From contig CAILIO010000354.1 of the NCBI GenBank assembly GCA_903834285.1, positions 1 to 32,001 on the forward strand: DNA of 32,001 bases, read 5' to 3'. Made by a program: the position numbers and the translations under genes. Position 1 is the first letter of the stretch, and every line of letters begins with the position of its first letter. The notes below the pieces were generated by a model, which worked only from the letters and a program-made list of their open reading frames with translations, searched no databases and was not told the origin of the DNA. This document shows positions 16,064 through 24,740 of the stretch, piece after piece. This stretch comes from an uncultured Sphingomonadales bacterium. GTDB lineage: Bacteria; Pseudomonadota; Alphaproteobacteria; Sphingomonadales; Sphingomonadaceae.

Positions 16064-17395
16064 CTAGATATGCCGGTAGATCGCGCGCTCGTGCGAAAAG
16101 GCCTTGAAGCCGAAGTAGCCGTGATAGCTGCCAGTACCGCTCTGGTTCACGCCGCCGAAGGGCAGGTGGTTTTCGAGATAGTGCGAGAACACGCCGTTGA
16201 TCGTCATGCCGCCCGATGAGGTGCGGCTGATGACTTTCTCGATATTGGCCTCGTCGTCCGAGTAGATATAGAGCGCCAGCGGCTTGTCGCGCCCGGCGAT
16301 GTAGTCGATCGCCTGGTCGATCATCTCGTAGTTCATCACCGGCAGGACGGGGGCAAAAATTTCCTCCTGCAGGATCTTCATCTGCGGAGTGACGCCGGTG
16401 AGCAGGGTGGGGTGGATGGTGAGATCGCTCTCGTCCATCATGCCGCCGACGGCGACAGTCGCGCCTTGCGCCACGGCATCGTCGAACAGCGCTTTCACGC
16501 GGTTGAAGTTTGCCTGATTGACGATCTGGGCGATGCTGTCCTTCCGGATCGCGCCAGCCGCGTCATAGAGGTTCTTTGCGACATTGGCCTTGAAGCCTTC
16601 GACGAGCTGCGCCTGCTGTTCGTCGCGTACGAAGACATAGTCGGGGCAGATGCAGGCCTGTCCGCCGTTGAATTGCTTCGCGCCGGCGAGTTGGGCGGCG
16701 ACCTTGTCGATATCCGCGCCGGAATCGAGGATGACGGGCGACTTGCCGCCGAGTTCGAGCGTGACGCTGGCGAGGTGCTTGGCGGCGGCAGCCATGACGA
16801 TCTTTCCGACGCGGGTGCTGCCGGTGAAGAAAATATGGTTGAACGGCAGTTCGAGCAGCGCGGTAGCGACGCTGACATCGCCTTCGAACAGCGCGGCTTC
16901 ACTTTCATCGAACGCTTCGGCGATGATCTTGGCGGCGACCTTGGCGGTGGCGGGGCACAGGTCCGTCAGCTTGACCACGGCGGTGTTGCCCGCCGCAACG
17001 GCAGCGGCAAGCGGCCCGAGCGCGAGGCCGAGCGGGAAATTCCACGGACCCAAGATCAGGCAGACCCCGCGCGCTTCATAGCGGATCTGCGCGCGGTCAT
17101 TGGGGTTGAGTGAGGGGGTGACTTCGGTGGGGGCCATCCACGTATCGAGATTGTCGATATTGCGCTGGATATTGGCGGTGACGTTGAGCACTTCGGTGAC
17201 GCGGATCTCGCCCTCGGGCTTGCGCGTGTCTTCGAGCACGGCGGCGACGATGGCATCGGCATGGGCCTCGACCGCAGCCTTCAGCCCGGCAAGCTTGGCC
17301 TTGCGCGCTTCGGCGCTGGAGGCCTTCACATTCCACTGGTTCGCCTGCTGGAGTTCGAAAATGCGGAGGAGATCGGCTGAGGTCGGGTTGGTCAT
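16064..17395 (-). CDS. aldehyde dehydrogenase family protein, class 3 / coniferyl aldehyde type
   Basis: 443 residues, the short length of class 3 NAD(P)-dependent aldehyde dehydrogenases without an N-terminal extension. The catalytic Cys is C248 in GGQACICPDYV and the general base is E214 in TLELGGKSP. The Rossmann pattern ILGPWNFPLGLALGPL and FTGSTRVG binds the cofactor, and EEIFAPVLPV is also conserved. Cofactor and substrate are not determined by sequence; coniferyl aldehyde or fatty aldehydes are usual guesses for this branch. No strong Shine-Dalgarno sequence is seen before ATG 17395. Transcribed alone, 180 bases from the CsgG-like gene. Confidence 0.92.
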   Translation of the reverse strand: MTNPTSADLLRIFELQQANQWNVKASSAEARKAKLAGLKAAVEAHADAIVAAVLEDTRKPEGEIRVTEVLNVTANIQRNIDNLDTWMAPTEVTPSLNPNDRAQIRYEARGVCLILGPWNFPLGLALGPLAAAVAAGNTAVVKLTDLCPATAKVAAKIIAEAFDESEAALFEGDVSVATALLELPFNHIFFTGSTRVGKIVMAAAAKHLASVTLELGGKSPVILDSGADIDKVAAQLAGAKQFNGGQACICPDYVFVRDEQQAQLVEGFKANVAKNLYDAAGAIRKDSIAQIVNQANFNRVKALFDDAVAQGATVAVGGMMDESDLTIHPTLLTGVTPQMKILQEEIFAPVLPVMNYEMIDQAIDYIAGRDKPLALYIYSDDEANIEKVISRTSSGGMTINGVFSHYLENHLPFGGVNQSGTGSYHGYFGFKAFSHERAIYRHI

Positions 17396-17785
17396 GGTCT
17401 GTGGTGCCTGCGGGTTGCGTAGGGCCGGAGCGGCCGGGTTTGGATTGCCGAATGCGGTAGTCCAGCAGCATGGTCAATGTAAGGTGACCTAACGGACCGC
17501 TCTGTGCAACTATGGTGGACGTGGCGCGCGCGAAGACACATTCCATTGCGCCTTTGACGTCAAAGGGCCTCGGGTTTTCGCGAACACCCACGCCGCTCCA
17601 GAAGAGACTGGCCCAGCAGCGCATGGCTGGTCAGGTGCGCTGGCAAGCGGGTTGCTCTATTTATAGCCAATTCGGTTATTTGGTGGGCGCCGCTCCCGAT
17701 GATAGCTGTTATGGAAACCGGCCCTAACGGATCAGCCATTGATCCGGAAAAATTGAGCGCTGGCGCCTTGAAAGGGAAGTGCGAC
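17396..17785. other. 390-base intergenic region with a 16-base palindrome
   Basis: No gene is supported here; the short open frames lack ribosome sites and family features. The region must hold the divergent promoters of the aldehyde dehydrogenase (minus) and the exported protein (plus). It contains CCTTTGACGTCAAAGG, an AGGTGACCT element near 17483, and an AT-rich patch at 17655-17682 that could be the plus-strand promoter. A ribosome site (AAAGGGAAG) at its end precedes ATG 17786. Confidence 0.6.
17551..17566. promoter_or_regulatory. perfect 16-base palindrome, possible operator
   Basis: CCTTTGACGTCAAAGG is a perfect inverted repeat with a TGACGTCA core, lying 156 bases before the aldehyde dehydrogenase start and 220 before the exported-protein start. 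Its place between divergent genes suggests an operator, but a 16-base palindrome is expected about once per 65 kb by chance, so the call is weak without conservation data. Confidence 0.35.
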
Positions 17786-18310
17786 ATGATTGTGGGATTG
17801 GGTTCGCGGGCGAAAGCCATCAAGGCGGGGCTGGTTGCAGCGGCATGTGTTGTCTCGGTGGTCGGTGGTTCGGCTGCACAGGCAAACACCGTCATTTTTA
17901 CAATCGACGACGGTGCCAGATCCGGTTCATTTGCGATCAATACACACGCCCTTCCCGGTTATTCCAGTCCGGGCCACAATGTCATCATGCCGATCATCGA
18001 AACTACCGGTGCCATAAGAGGTGATACTATGGTGCAGTTCTTTGCCGGTGGCGATTTCACGACAATTTATGACAATTTCCAATACCATGGGGGCCCGCAG
18101 CTTTACAGTGGCTCCGAACTTGCACCCAATTTTCTGCCGGGTGTCTATACCGGCTTCACCGGCGGCGCGACGGCAAACCCGACGTTGACGATCGCACCCC
18201 ACGCGCCTGCGCCGATCGCCGGCGGAGGTATGTTCGCGGCACTGGCTGCGCTTGCTGGTCTTGCGCTTACCCGGCTGCGCAACCGCAAGGCCATCGGGCT
18301 CTTGGCCTGA
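17786..18310 (+). CDS. small exported protein with PEP-CTERM-like C-terminal tail
   Basis: 174 residues. An N-terminal signal peptide (about 1-33, ending GGSAAQA) is followed by a beta-rich body with few charges. Elements such as 'MVQFFAGGDFTTIYDNFQYHGGPQLYSGSE' and 'PNFLPGVYTGF' recall short PEP-CTERM secreted proteins. The C-terminus has the tripartite layout: a Pro/Ala motif (APAPIAGGG), a hydrophobic helix (MFAALAALAGLALT) and a basic end (RLRNRK). The motif is not a canonical PEP, so the sorting enzyme, if any, would be a variant exosortase. Function unknown. Codon use and GC in the middle (17890-18110) are lower than in neighbouring genes, which may mean acquisition. Start is set by AAAGGGAAG before ATG 17786. 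Confidence 0.75.
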   Translation: MIVGLGSRAKAIKAGLVAAACVVSVVGGSAAQANTVIFTIDDGARSGSFAINTHALPGYSSPGHNVIMPIIETTGAIRGDTMVQFFAGGDFTTIYDNFQYHGGPQLYSGSELAPNFLPGVYTGFTGGATANPTLTIAPHAPAPIAGGGMFAALAALAGLALTRLRNRKAIGLLA

Positions 18311-18331
18311 TCCTCGCGTAAAGGGGATTGT

Positions 18332-18363
18332 CGCAGCGCCTGACCATGCGGTCGGGCGCTGCG
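18332..18363. terminator. strong hairpin between convergent genes
   Basis: GCAGCGCC (18333-18340) pairs with GGCGCTGC (18355-18362), continued inward by a T-G pair and GACC/GGTC around an ATGC loop, and outward by a C-G pair: a 14-pair stem with no bulge. It lies 22 bases after the exported-protein stop and 37 bases before the stop of the convergent dehydrogenase. T-rich sequence is short on both sides (CCCTTTT on the minus strand), so it may work for both genes but imperfectly. Confidence 0.65.
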
Positions 18364-18399
18364 GTCGCCCTGTTTCAGGCGCTCATTAGGGGCGCGTGC

Positions 18400-19182
18400 T
18401 CAGCTCATCGACCACCCATGGCTCGCCACCAGCGACTGGCCGGTCAGCGCGTTGCTCGGGAACGCTGCGAAGAACAGCGCCAGCTCGGCAATATCCTCCA
18501 CGGTGGTAAACTCGCCGTCGACCGTCTGGCCGAGCATGACTTTCTTGACGACCTCGTCCTCGCTGATGCCCAGTTCCTTGGCCTGTTCGGGGATCTGCTT
18601 GTCCACCAGAGGCGTGCGCACGAAGCCGGGGCAGATCACGTTGGAGCGCACGCCCTTGGGGCCGCCTTCCTTGGCGATGGTGCGGCACAGGCCGAGGAGG
18701 CCGTGCTTGGCAGTGACGTAGGCGCTCTTCAGCGGGCTCGCTTCCTTCGAATGGACCGAGCCCATGAACAGGATCGCGCCCGATCCCTGCTTGTACATAT
18801 GCGGGATCACCGCCTTGCTGGTGAGAAACGCGCCGTCGAGGTGGATGGCGAGCATCTTCTTCCAGTCGGCAAAGGCGAAGGATTCGATCGGGTTGACGAT
18901 CTGGATGCCGGCGTTGGAGACGAGCACATCGACCGTGCCCCAGGCCGCCACCACGGCGGCGACGCCGGCGTTCACTTGGTCCTCGTTCGTCACATCCATC
19001 GCTACGGCCATGGCGGAGGCGGCATGCTCGGCATTGATCGCATCGGCGGCGGTCTGCGCAGCTTCCAGCTTGAGATCGGCAATGGCGACTTTCGCCCCGG
19101 CCTTGGCGTAGCGGTGGGCGATGGCGAGGCCGATGCCGCTCGCGGCGCCGGTGACGATGGCGATCTTGTTGGTGAGGTCCAT
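18400..19182 (-). CDS. bdhA: D-3-hydroxybutyrate dehydrogenase
   Basis: 260-residue classical short-chain dehydrogenase that oxidises (R)-3-hydroxybutyrate to acetoacetate with NAD. The nucleotide motif TGAASGIG is at 11-18, NAG at 90-92, and the catalytic S142, Y155 and K159 are present. The residues that bind substrate in the structurally known Pseudomonas fragi enzyme (Q94, H144, K152, Q196, W257, from memory) are all present at the same numbers. This makes the substrate assignment much stronger than for most SDRs. AGGAG lies 8 bases before ATG 19182. It starts 22 bases after the patatin stop, so the two are probably cotranscribed and may work in polyhydroxybutyrate or 3-hydroxybutyrate use. 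Confidence 0.95.
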   Translation of the reverse strand: MDLTNKIAIVTGAASGIGLAIAHRYAKAGAKVAIADLKLEAAQTAADAINAEHAASAMAVAMDVTNEDQVNAGVAAVVAAWGTVDVLVSNAGIQIVNPIESFAFADWKKMLAIHLDGAFLTSKAVIPHMYKQGSGAILFMGSVHSKEASPLKSAYVTAKHGLLGLCRTIAKEGGPKGVRSNVICPGFVRTPLVDKQIPEQAKELGISEDEVVKKVMLGQTVDGEFTTVEDIAELALFFAAFPSNALTGQSLVASHGWSMS

Positions 19183-19204
19183 GGGGAGGCTCCTTGGGCT
19201 GGGT

Positions 19205-20329
19205 TCAGGCGAGATCGAGCGTGACGATGCCGCAATCCTGGATATTGCGGTTCTTCCAGCGTGGGCTGGCGAACGAGCGCTCGACGTCGCTGCGGCCCGA
19301 TGTCCAGTGGCCGTCAATCGTGCCGCGCGAGAATTCGGAGTCCTTGCTGTGCGATTCGAAGCTTTCGCTGCGGTTGATGAGGTGGAGGATCGTCACCGGC
19401 CAATCGCAGGCGTGGCTGGTAAGTTCCACCAGATCGGGATCGGAGCGCAGCTCTTCGGGCAGGCGCATGGCAAGGCGGGCGGCGGCGGAGGTCATCGCTT
19501 CAAGCCGGGTTTGCAGATCAGTGTTGAGGCGGGTACGGCTGGAGAAGCGGATGTCCTTCTCGCGCTGGATCGCCTCGCCCAGCGAGCGCGGCATCATCCC
19601 GCGCGCGCTGAACAGATCGACCTGGAAGACCAGCAGCGGCGAAGTGCCGGCGCGGTTGTCGAGCACATATTCGAGCGGCGTGTTGGAAACGATGCCGCCG
19701 TCCCAATAGGGCTCGCCATCGATCATCACTGCGGGAAAGCCGGGCGGCAGCGCGCCGCTGGCCATGATGTGCTCGGGGCCGATCAGGCGCTCGCGGTTGT
19801 CGAAATAGGTGAAGTTGCCTGTGAGCACGTTCACCGCACCGACGCTGAAGCGCATCGGGCCGTTATTGAGCAGGTCGAAGTCGACAAGTTCGAGCAGCGT
19901 ATCGCGCAAGGGGGCAGTATCGTAAAGGCTGGTGGCTTCGGGCGAGCCGGGGAGGGCAAGCCAGGAGGGCATGAGGCGCGGTTCGAAAAAGCCAGGGATG
20001 CCGGTCATCGCGACCACCCCGGCAGCAGCTTCGTTGAACAGGCGGCGGCCCCAGCCATCGGCAAAGGGCGAGGGATAGGGCACGCGTGACGACGCACGGT
20101 CCCAGAAGGCGCGCAGCGCTTCGAGGCGGCGCTCAGGCAGATTGCCGGCGATGAGCGCGGCGTTAATCGCACCGATCGAGATGCCCGCGACCCAAGAGGG
20201 TTCATGCCCCGCGGCGGCCAGCGCCTCGAACACGCCGGCCTGATAAGCGCCGAGCGCGCCGCCGCCCTGGAGCACGAGCACGTTGGCTTCGGCGGGAAGC
20301 GAAGGGGTGGTGGTCTTGGTGACAGCCAT
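19205..20329 (-). CDS. patatin-like phospholipase (DUF3734-containing)
   Basis: 374 residues. The patatin domain covers about 15-225: oxyanion loop [12 protein letters not shown] (21-32), nucleophile S51 in GISIG, and the dyad aspartate D210 in [10 protein letters not shown]. The C-terminal 140 residues ('[22 protein letters not shown]', '...[20 protein letters not shown]') match the DUF3734 extension that goes with this bacterial branch. It probably hydrolyses acyl esters in the cytoplasm. Neighbouring bdhA suggests a link to polyhydroxyalkanoate granules, and this pair is common in related genomes as I recall. Start ATG 20329 has AAGGA 9 bases upstream; 20353 is a possible but poorer start. 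Confidence 0.9.
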   Translation of the reverse strand: MAVTKTTTPSLPAEANVLVLQGGGALGAYQAGVFEALAAAGHEPSWVAGISIGAINAALIAGNLPERRLEALRAFWDRASSRVPYPSPFADGWGRRLFNEAAAGVVAMTGIPGFFEPRLMPSWLALPGSPEATSLYDTAPLRDTLLELVDFDLLNNGPMRFSVGAVNVLTGNFTYFDNRERLIGPEHIMASGALPPGFPAVMIDGEPYWDGGIVSNTPLEYVLDNRAGTSPLLVFQVDLFSARGMMPRSLGEAIQREKDIRFSSRTRLNTDLQTRLEAMTSAAARLAMRLPEELRSDPDLVELTSHACDWPVTILHLINRSESFESHSKDSEFSRGTIDGHWTSGRSDVERSFASPRWKNRNIQDCGIVTLDLA

Positions 20330-20396
20330 GCCGCGTGATCCTTGTCGCGCCAATATTGCGCCCTGATTGCGCCTCGCCTGCCCCCACTGCCTTTTG

Positions 20397-20423
20397 TGCG
20401 CTGCAGCGCAGGCTTGGCAAGCC
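20397..20423. promoter_or_regulatory. two abutting inverted repeats before smpB/patatin
   Basis: TGCGCTGCAGCGCA (20397-20410) is a perfect 14-base palindrome, followed directly by GGCTTGGCAAGCC (20411-20423), a six-pair repeat around one base. They lie in the 183-base region between the divergent patatin and smpB genes. They could be regulator sites or leader hairpins. GC-rich DNA makes such repeats fairly common. Confidence 0.3.
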
Positions 20424-20512
20424 CCGATTGCACCGGAGTTCGGGCCGGATCTGCAAAAGGTTATGCCGGGGCGGCGGAAGCCTCCCTTTTCTTTCAGTCA
20501 TGAGGGGCCTAC

Positions 20513-21007
20513 ATGGCCATGACCATGGTCCGTCCCACCCCGCCCGCCTTCGACAAGAAGAAGATCGTTGCCGAAAACCGCCGCGCGCGCTTCGAGTACT
20601 TTATCGAGGACGTCTACGAGGCGGGGATCGCGTTGACCGGCACCGAGGTGAAGTCCTTGCGCTTTGGCGAAGGTTCGATCGCGGAGAGCTATGCCGAAGT
20701 GAAGAACGGCGAAGTCTGGCTGGTCAATTCGAACGTGCCCGAATTCAGTCACGGCAACCGCTTCAACCACGAGCCCAAACGGCCACGCAAGCTGCTGCTG
20801 AAGGAGCGCGAGATCGCCCGCTTCACCGGCGCGGTCGAGCGCAAGGGCATGACGCTGGTGCCACTCTCGGTCTATTTCAACGGTCGGGGCCGCGCCAAGG
20901 TCGAGCTGGCGCTCGCCAAGGGCAAGAACAACGCGGACAAGCGCGCGACGGTCAAGGACCGCGACTGGCAGCGTGACAAGGCGCGCATCATGCGCGAACA
21001 TGGCTGA
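20513..21007 (+). CDS. smpB: SsrA-binding protein SmpB
   Basis: 164 residues. It binds tmRNA (SsrA) and brings it to stalled ribosomes for trans-translation. Conserved elements: '[35 protein letters not shown]', '[19 protein letters not shown]', '[12 protein letters not shown]' and a basic C-terminal tail ([20 protein letters not shown]) that enters the ribosomal mRNA channel. GAGGGG at 20502-20507 is five bases before ATG 20513; a second in-frame ATG at 20525 is also possible. No tmRNA gene is seen in the window. cckA follows after 67 bases. Confidence 0.97.
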   Translation: MAMTMVRPTPPAFDKKKIVAENRRARFEYFIEDVYEAGIALTGTEVKSLRFGEGSIAESYAEVKNGEVWLVNSNVPEFSHGNRFNHEPKRPRKLLLKEREIARFTGAVERKGMTLVPLSVYFNGRGRAKVELALAKGKNNADKRATVKDRDWQRDKARIMREHG

Positions 21008-21074
21008 TGGCGCGTTCGAGGCGGGATGATCCCAGCGGCATGATCGCGCGGATTGCCCGCCCGGCGCGGCAGGC

Positions 21075-23558
21075 ATGAGCGTCAATACCCTGACCGCGGA
21101 TGGCACCGGCTCCGGCGAGGCGCGCTGGCGTGAACGGCTGACCGTGGCGTTCGCCGTCGCGGTGAGCGCGGTGCTGCTCTGGGTTGCCTCTGGACAGGTC
21201 TTGGCGGCGCTGGCCTATGCGTTCGGCGTTGGCAGCCTTGCGATAGCGCTGGGATATGCCGTGCGACCTCGCGTGGCGGCAGAGGCGAGCGACTTTGCGC
21301 CGCCCGACTGGTCCGTCACCCATGCCGCGATCGAGCGGGGGGAGGAAGCTACCGCGATCATTGACCGCGCCGGAAGGCTGACTTGCGCCAACGCGCGCTT
21401 TGCCGATTGCTTCGGTATCGGTACGGCGCCGCCCCGCCTCGGGCTCGACGGCGCACAGAACGAAGCGCTCGAAAATGCCGCGCGCGCCGCGTGGCGCGAC
21501 GGGCAGACCCTGATCGAGCCGGTCACGGCGAGCGGGCGCGAATGGCGGCTCGAGATCGAGCGGGCAGGCCGCGGGCAGGATTTCCTGATCTGGCGCTTTG
21601 CCCCGCTGGTCCGCCGCGATCCGCTGCAGGACGTGATCGGCCACGTGCGCGGCAAGGTCGGCCAGGCGCTTGGCCGCGAAGGCATCCAGATCGCCGCCGT
21701 CGCGCCTGACGGGCAGATCCACGCGGCCAATGCGCTGTTCGCCGTGCGCGCGACGGGAGAGGCCGAAGCGGATGTCGCGGGCACCGATTTCGTTGGCTAC
21801 TTCAGCGCCGACGAGCAGGAGCGCATTTTCTACGCGCGCGAAGGCACGCGCGGGGCTTCGGTGCGCATGCTCCACGTGCCGATTGCCGATCCCGAAGCGG
21901 TCGCGGTGGGCTCTGCGGCGGCCGACCCGGCGCAGACAGCGTCACTGTTCCTTCTCGTCGACAACCAGGGCGGCGTGGGCGACACGCGCACCGGCATCCC
22001 GCAGGTCGAGGCGCTACTCGCGCGGCTGCCGCTGGGGCTCGCCATGACCGACCGCGACGGGCGGTTCCTGTTTGCCAACAAAGCCTTCCTGCGCGCGGCC
22101 GGGCATGACGAGAGCGGGCCGCCGCCTTATCCGTCAGACCTCGTGATCCGCGAGGACAAGGGCGCGCTCGCCGATGCGGTGCGCCGCTTTGCTCAAGGAG
22201 CTGGCGGCGCGGGCGACGTGGCGGTGCGGCTGCGCGCGGCGCCCGAGGACCCGGTTTCGCTCAGCCTTGCCGGCGTGCGCGGGCTGGGCGAAGGCGCGGT
22301 GATCCTCAGCCTCAAGGATTCGTCGGAAGAAACCCGGCTCAAGCGCGAAATCGCGCAAGCGACCAAGATGCAGGCGGTCGGCCAGTTGGCGGGCGGCGTC
22401 GCGCACGATTTCAACAACGTGCTCACCGCGATCATCGGCTACTGCGATCTCATGCTGATGCGCCATACGCCGGGCGACAGCGACTATGATGATATCCAGC
22501 AGATCCGCGCCAATTCGAACCGGGCGGCGAGTCTGACGCGCCAGCTCCTCGCCTTCTCGCGCCAGCAGACGCTGCGCCCCGAAGTGCTGCAATTGCCCGA
22601 CGTGGTGGCGGAGATTTCCACGCTGCTCAAACGCCTGCTCGGCGAGAAGATCCTGCTCGAAGTGACGCATGACCGCGGCCTTGGCCTCGTCCGCGCCGAC
22701 CCGGTGCAGCTCGAGCAGGTGCTCCTCAACCTCGCGGTTAATGCGCGCGATGCGATGACCGGCAACGGCAGCTTGGGCGGCATTCCGGCGACCAAGGGCG
22801 GCGGCGTGCTGCGGCTCAAGACCAGGAAGGTGACCGCGGCTGACGTCCGCGCGATGAAGAGCGAGATTCTCCCCATCGGCGATTATACCGCGCTGGTCGT
22901 CGAGGATACTGGCCACGGCATTCCGCCCGCCCAGATCGGCAAGATCTTCGAGCCGTTCTTCACCACAAAGGAGAAAGGCAAAGGCACCGGCCTTGGCCTC
23001 TCGACCGTCTACGGCATCGTCAAGCAATCGGGCGGTTTCATCTTCGCCGAGAGCGAGGTGGGCAAGGGCACGCGCTTCTCGATCTACCTGCCCGTCCATT
23101 TGCCCGATGCTGCCGATGTTGCCGAAGCGGCGGCGGCGGCCTCTGCGGCGAAGTTGCCGGCGCCGCGCAAGCAATGGTCAGGCGGCGGGCGCGTGCTGCT
23201 GGTGGAGGATGAGGACACCGTCCGCGCTGTCGCCGAACGCGCGCTGGCGCGGCAGGGTTATGAGGTGACGACCGCCAGTGACGGCGAGGACGGTCTCGAG
23301 GCCCTGGGCCGTGCGATCACGGCGGGCGAGGAATTCGATCTCGTGGTCTCGGACGTCGTCATGCCGAGCATGGACGGCCCCGCCATGGCGCGCGAAGTCC
23401 GCGCGCTGCGTCCCGAATTGCCGGTGCTGTTCATGTCTGGCTATGCCGAGGAGCAGCTGCGGCGCGAGATCGACATCCCCAACATGTACTTCCTCGCCAA
23501 GCCATTCAGCGTGGCGCAGATCTGCACGGCGGTGGAGGATGTGCTGAAGCGGCGTTGA
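21075..23558 (+). CDS. cckA: hybrid histidine kinase CckA
   Basis: 827 residues. Two N-terminal membrane helices (about 22-65) are followed by two PAS-like regions (about 90-200 and 310-430). Then comes a HisKA domain with phospho-accepting H444 in GGVAHDFNNVL, a HATPase domain with 'NLAVNARDAM', 'EDTGHGIP' and 'GTGLGLSTVYGIVKQSGG', an Ala-rich linker, and a C-terminal receiver with D760 (VVSDVVMPSMDG) and K in FLAKPFS. This order is that of CckA, which phosphorylates CtrA and CpdR through ChpT and switches to a phosphatase in the cell cycle. In Sphingomonadales the pathway also controls motility and development. Placement directly after smpB supports the call. The Shine-Dalgarno sequence before ATG 21075 is weak. 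Confidence 0.93.
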   Translation: MSVNTLTADGTGSGEARWRERLTVAFAVAVSAVLLWVASGQVLAALAYAFGVGSLAIALGYAVRPRVAAEASDFAPPDWSVTHAAIERGEEATAIIDRAGRLTCANARFADCFGIGTAPPRLGLDGAQNEALENAARAAWRDGQTLIEPVTASGREWRLEIERAGRGQDFLIWRFAPLVRRDPLQDVIGHVRGKVGQALGREGIQIAAVAPDGQIHAANALFAVRATGEAEADVAGTDFVGYFSADEQERIFYAREGTRGASVRMLHVPIADPEAVAVGSAAADPAQTASLFLLVDNQGGVGDTRTGIPQVEALLARLPLGLAMTDRDGRFLFANKAFLRAAGHDESGPPPYPSDLVIREDKGALADAVRRFAQGAGGAGDVAVRLRAAPEDPVSLSLAGVRGLGEGAVILSLKDSSEETRLKREIAQATKMQAVGQLAGGVAHDFNNVLTAIIGYCDLMLMRHTPGDSDYDDIQQIRANSNRAASLTRQLLAFSRQQTLRPEVLQLPDVVAEISTLLKRLLGEKILLEVTHDRGLGLVRADPVQLEQVLLNLAVNARDAMTGNGSLGGIPATKGGGVLRLKTRKVTAADVRAMKSEILPIGDYTALVVEDTGHGIPPAQIGKIFEPFFTTKEKGKGTGLGLSTVYGIVKQSGGFIFAESEVGKGTRFSIYLPVHLPDAADVAEAAAAASAAKLPAPRKQWSGGGRVLLVEDEDTVRAVAERALARQGYEVTTASDGEDGLEALGRAITAGEEFDLVVSDVVMPSMDGPAMAREVRALRPELPVLFMSGYAEEQLRREIDIPNMYFLAKPFSVAQICTAVEDVLKRR

Positions 23559-23576
23559 GCTGGCAGTTAAGTGGCC

Positions 23577-24569
23577 TCAGGGAAGCGGATCGAACGCCGG
23601 GATTGGTTGGTCTTTCCACGCCTTGGCCACCACTGCGAGGTTATTGGCGTGCGCGTCGCGGTAGGGCCACCACAGGCTGACATCGCCGCGATTCACCGCA
23701 GCGGCGACGAAACTGGCAAGTGGCTGCTTCTGGAAATCGGGGTCGTGCGAATGCTCGACCAGCGCGCGGATATAGGCGCGCGTTGCATCGATCAGGCCCA
23801 GGCCATAGCCGCCTGCCGCGATCACCGCGGGATTGCCATGATTGGGCAGGATCTTCGTGAAACCCCAGCCGAGCATCGCGCCGAGGTTGCGGTATTGCTG
23901 CGGGATCGATTGCGGCTCGGCAACAAACGTTGCGGTGTCTTCCAGCGTGTCTCCGGCCAGCAGCAGCTTGTCATCCGGCAATTCGATGACGAGGCCGTCA
24001 GCAGAATGGATGGCGATGGGGCGCAGCAGAACACGCACTTTGCCGATCATGATCGTCGTATCAGACCCGATGCCGAGATCGGGAAGCGCCAGCGGCTTGA
24101 TCGCGGGCGGACCTTCCTCTGTTCCCGCCTCGATCGCCTCGCGCTTCGTCGCAAGTTTGGCGCGCGTGCCTTCGCTCGCGATCCGCAGGCTATCGGCATA
24201 GACCGCGTTGCCGCCGATGTGATCGAGATGCCAGTGGCTGTTGACCAGCACGAAGCGGCGCACGCCCGCTTTCGCCAGCCATGCACGCACCCACTGCGCC
24301 GAGGCGGTATCGGTGAAGCTGTCATAGACCAACGCGGTGTCGCCATCGCGGATCGCATAAGTTGCTACGCCGACGAAAATGGCGCCAAGATCGGGCCATT
24401 GGCGCGGGCCTGGCGGGACCGAGGCCTCGGCGGGCCGGCCCTGGTAAAAGGCGGTCAGATGATCGTTGATCGGCAAGGCGCGCACGGCATGGGCGGCATC
24501 CTGCGCGGCGGCGGGAGAGGCGAGCGCGAGGCTCGATGCGGCAAGTGCGAAGGACGCCACAGACTTCAT
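23577..24569 (-). CDS. exported MBL-fold metallo-hydrolase
   Basis: 330 residues with a signal peptide (1-22, ASPAAA). Metal ligands of the metallo-beta-lactamase fold are all visible: H112-x-H114-x-D116-H117 (SHWHLDH), H188 (AIHSADG), D207 (LAGDTLED) and H244 (PNHGNP), so a dinuclear Zn site is expected in the periplasm. It resembles the subclass B3 / quinoprotein-relay-like exported MBL hydrolases; resistance activity cannot be inferred. It ends 18 bases after the cckA stop on the other strand. A GGGGGGAAA ribosome site precedes ATG 24569, and it is divergent from the GH38-like gene. Confidence 0.9.
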   Translation of the reverse strand: MKSVASFALAASSLALASPAAAQDAAHAVRALPINDHLTAFYQGRPAEASVPPGPRQWPDLGAIFVGVATYAIRDGDTALVYDSFTDTASAQWVRAWLAKAGVRRFVLVNSHWHLDHIGGNAVYADSLRIASEGTRAKLATKREAIEAGTEEGPPAIKPLALPDLGIGSDTTIMIGKVRVLLRPIAIHSADGLVIELPDDKLLLAGDTLEDTATFVAEPQSIPQQYRNLGAMLGWGFTKILPNHGNPAVIAAGGYGLGLIDATRAYIRALVEHSHDPDFQKQPLASFVAAAVNRGDVSLWWPYRDAHANNLAVVAKAWKDQPIPAFDPLP

Positions 24570-24620
24570 CGATTTCCCCCCGGCCAACCGGCCTCTGTCG
24601 CGACTTGTGCGATGCAGCAT

Positions 24621-24648
24621 AGATTAGTGCCGGTTGGCGCGCTGTCAA
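24621..24648 (-). promoter_or_regulatory. candidate sigma70 promoter for the MBL hydrolase
   Basis: On the minus strand TTGACA (24643-24648) is a perfect -35 box and TAATCT (24621-24626) a fair -10 box, 16 bases apart. This predicts a start near 24614 and a leader of about 45 bases with a ribosome site. Confidence 0.45.
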
Positions 24649-24740
24649 TCTAACGCAGCGGTCTGGCGCGTGGCCCTTCGCTGATCCTGCGTCCGCGTGG
24701 TAAGATAGAGACGGCGCGATTCGGAAAAGATTGGTAAAAC

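Noticed and set aside
20354..20512. tmRNA or small RNA gene next to smpB
   Set aside because: No tRNA-Ala-like ends or tag-peptide frame can be seen; only short inverted repeats.
14903..20512. Genomic island or defence island
   Set aside because: No integrase, transposase, direct repeats, tRNA edge, nuclease, helicase or toxin-antitoxin genes; the genes are ordinary metabolism and export.
22134..23174. 346-codon open frame opposite cckA
   Set aside because: Antisense shadow of a well-supported kinase gene with conserved motifs on the other strand.
23577..24569. Antibiotic-resistance metallo-beta-lactamase
   Set aside because: The fold and metal ligands are shared by many hydrolases; nothing shows beta-lactam specificity.
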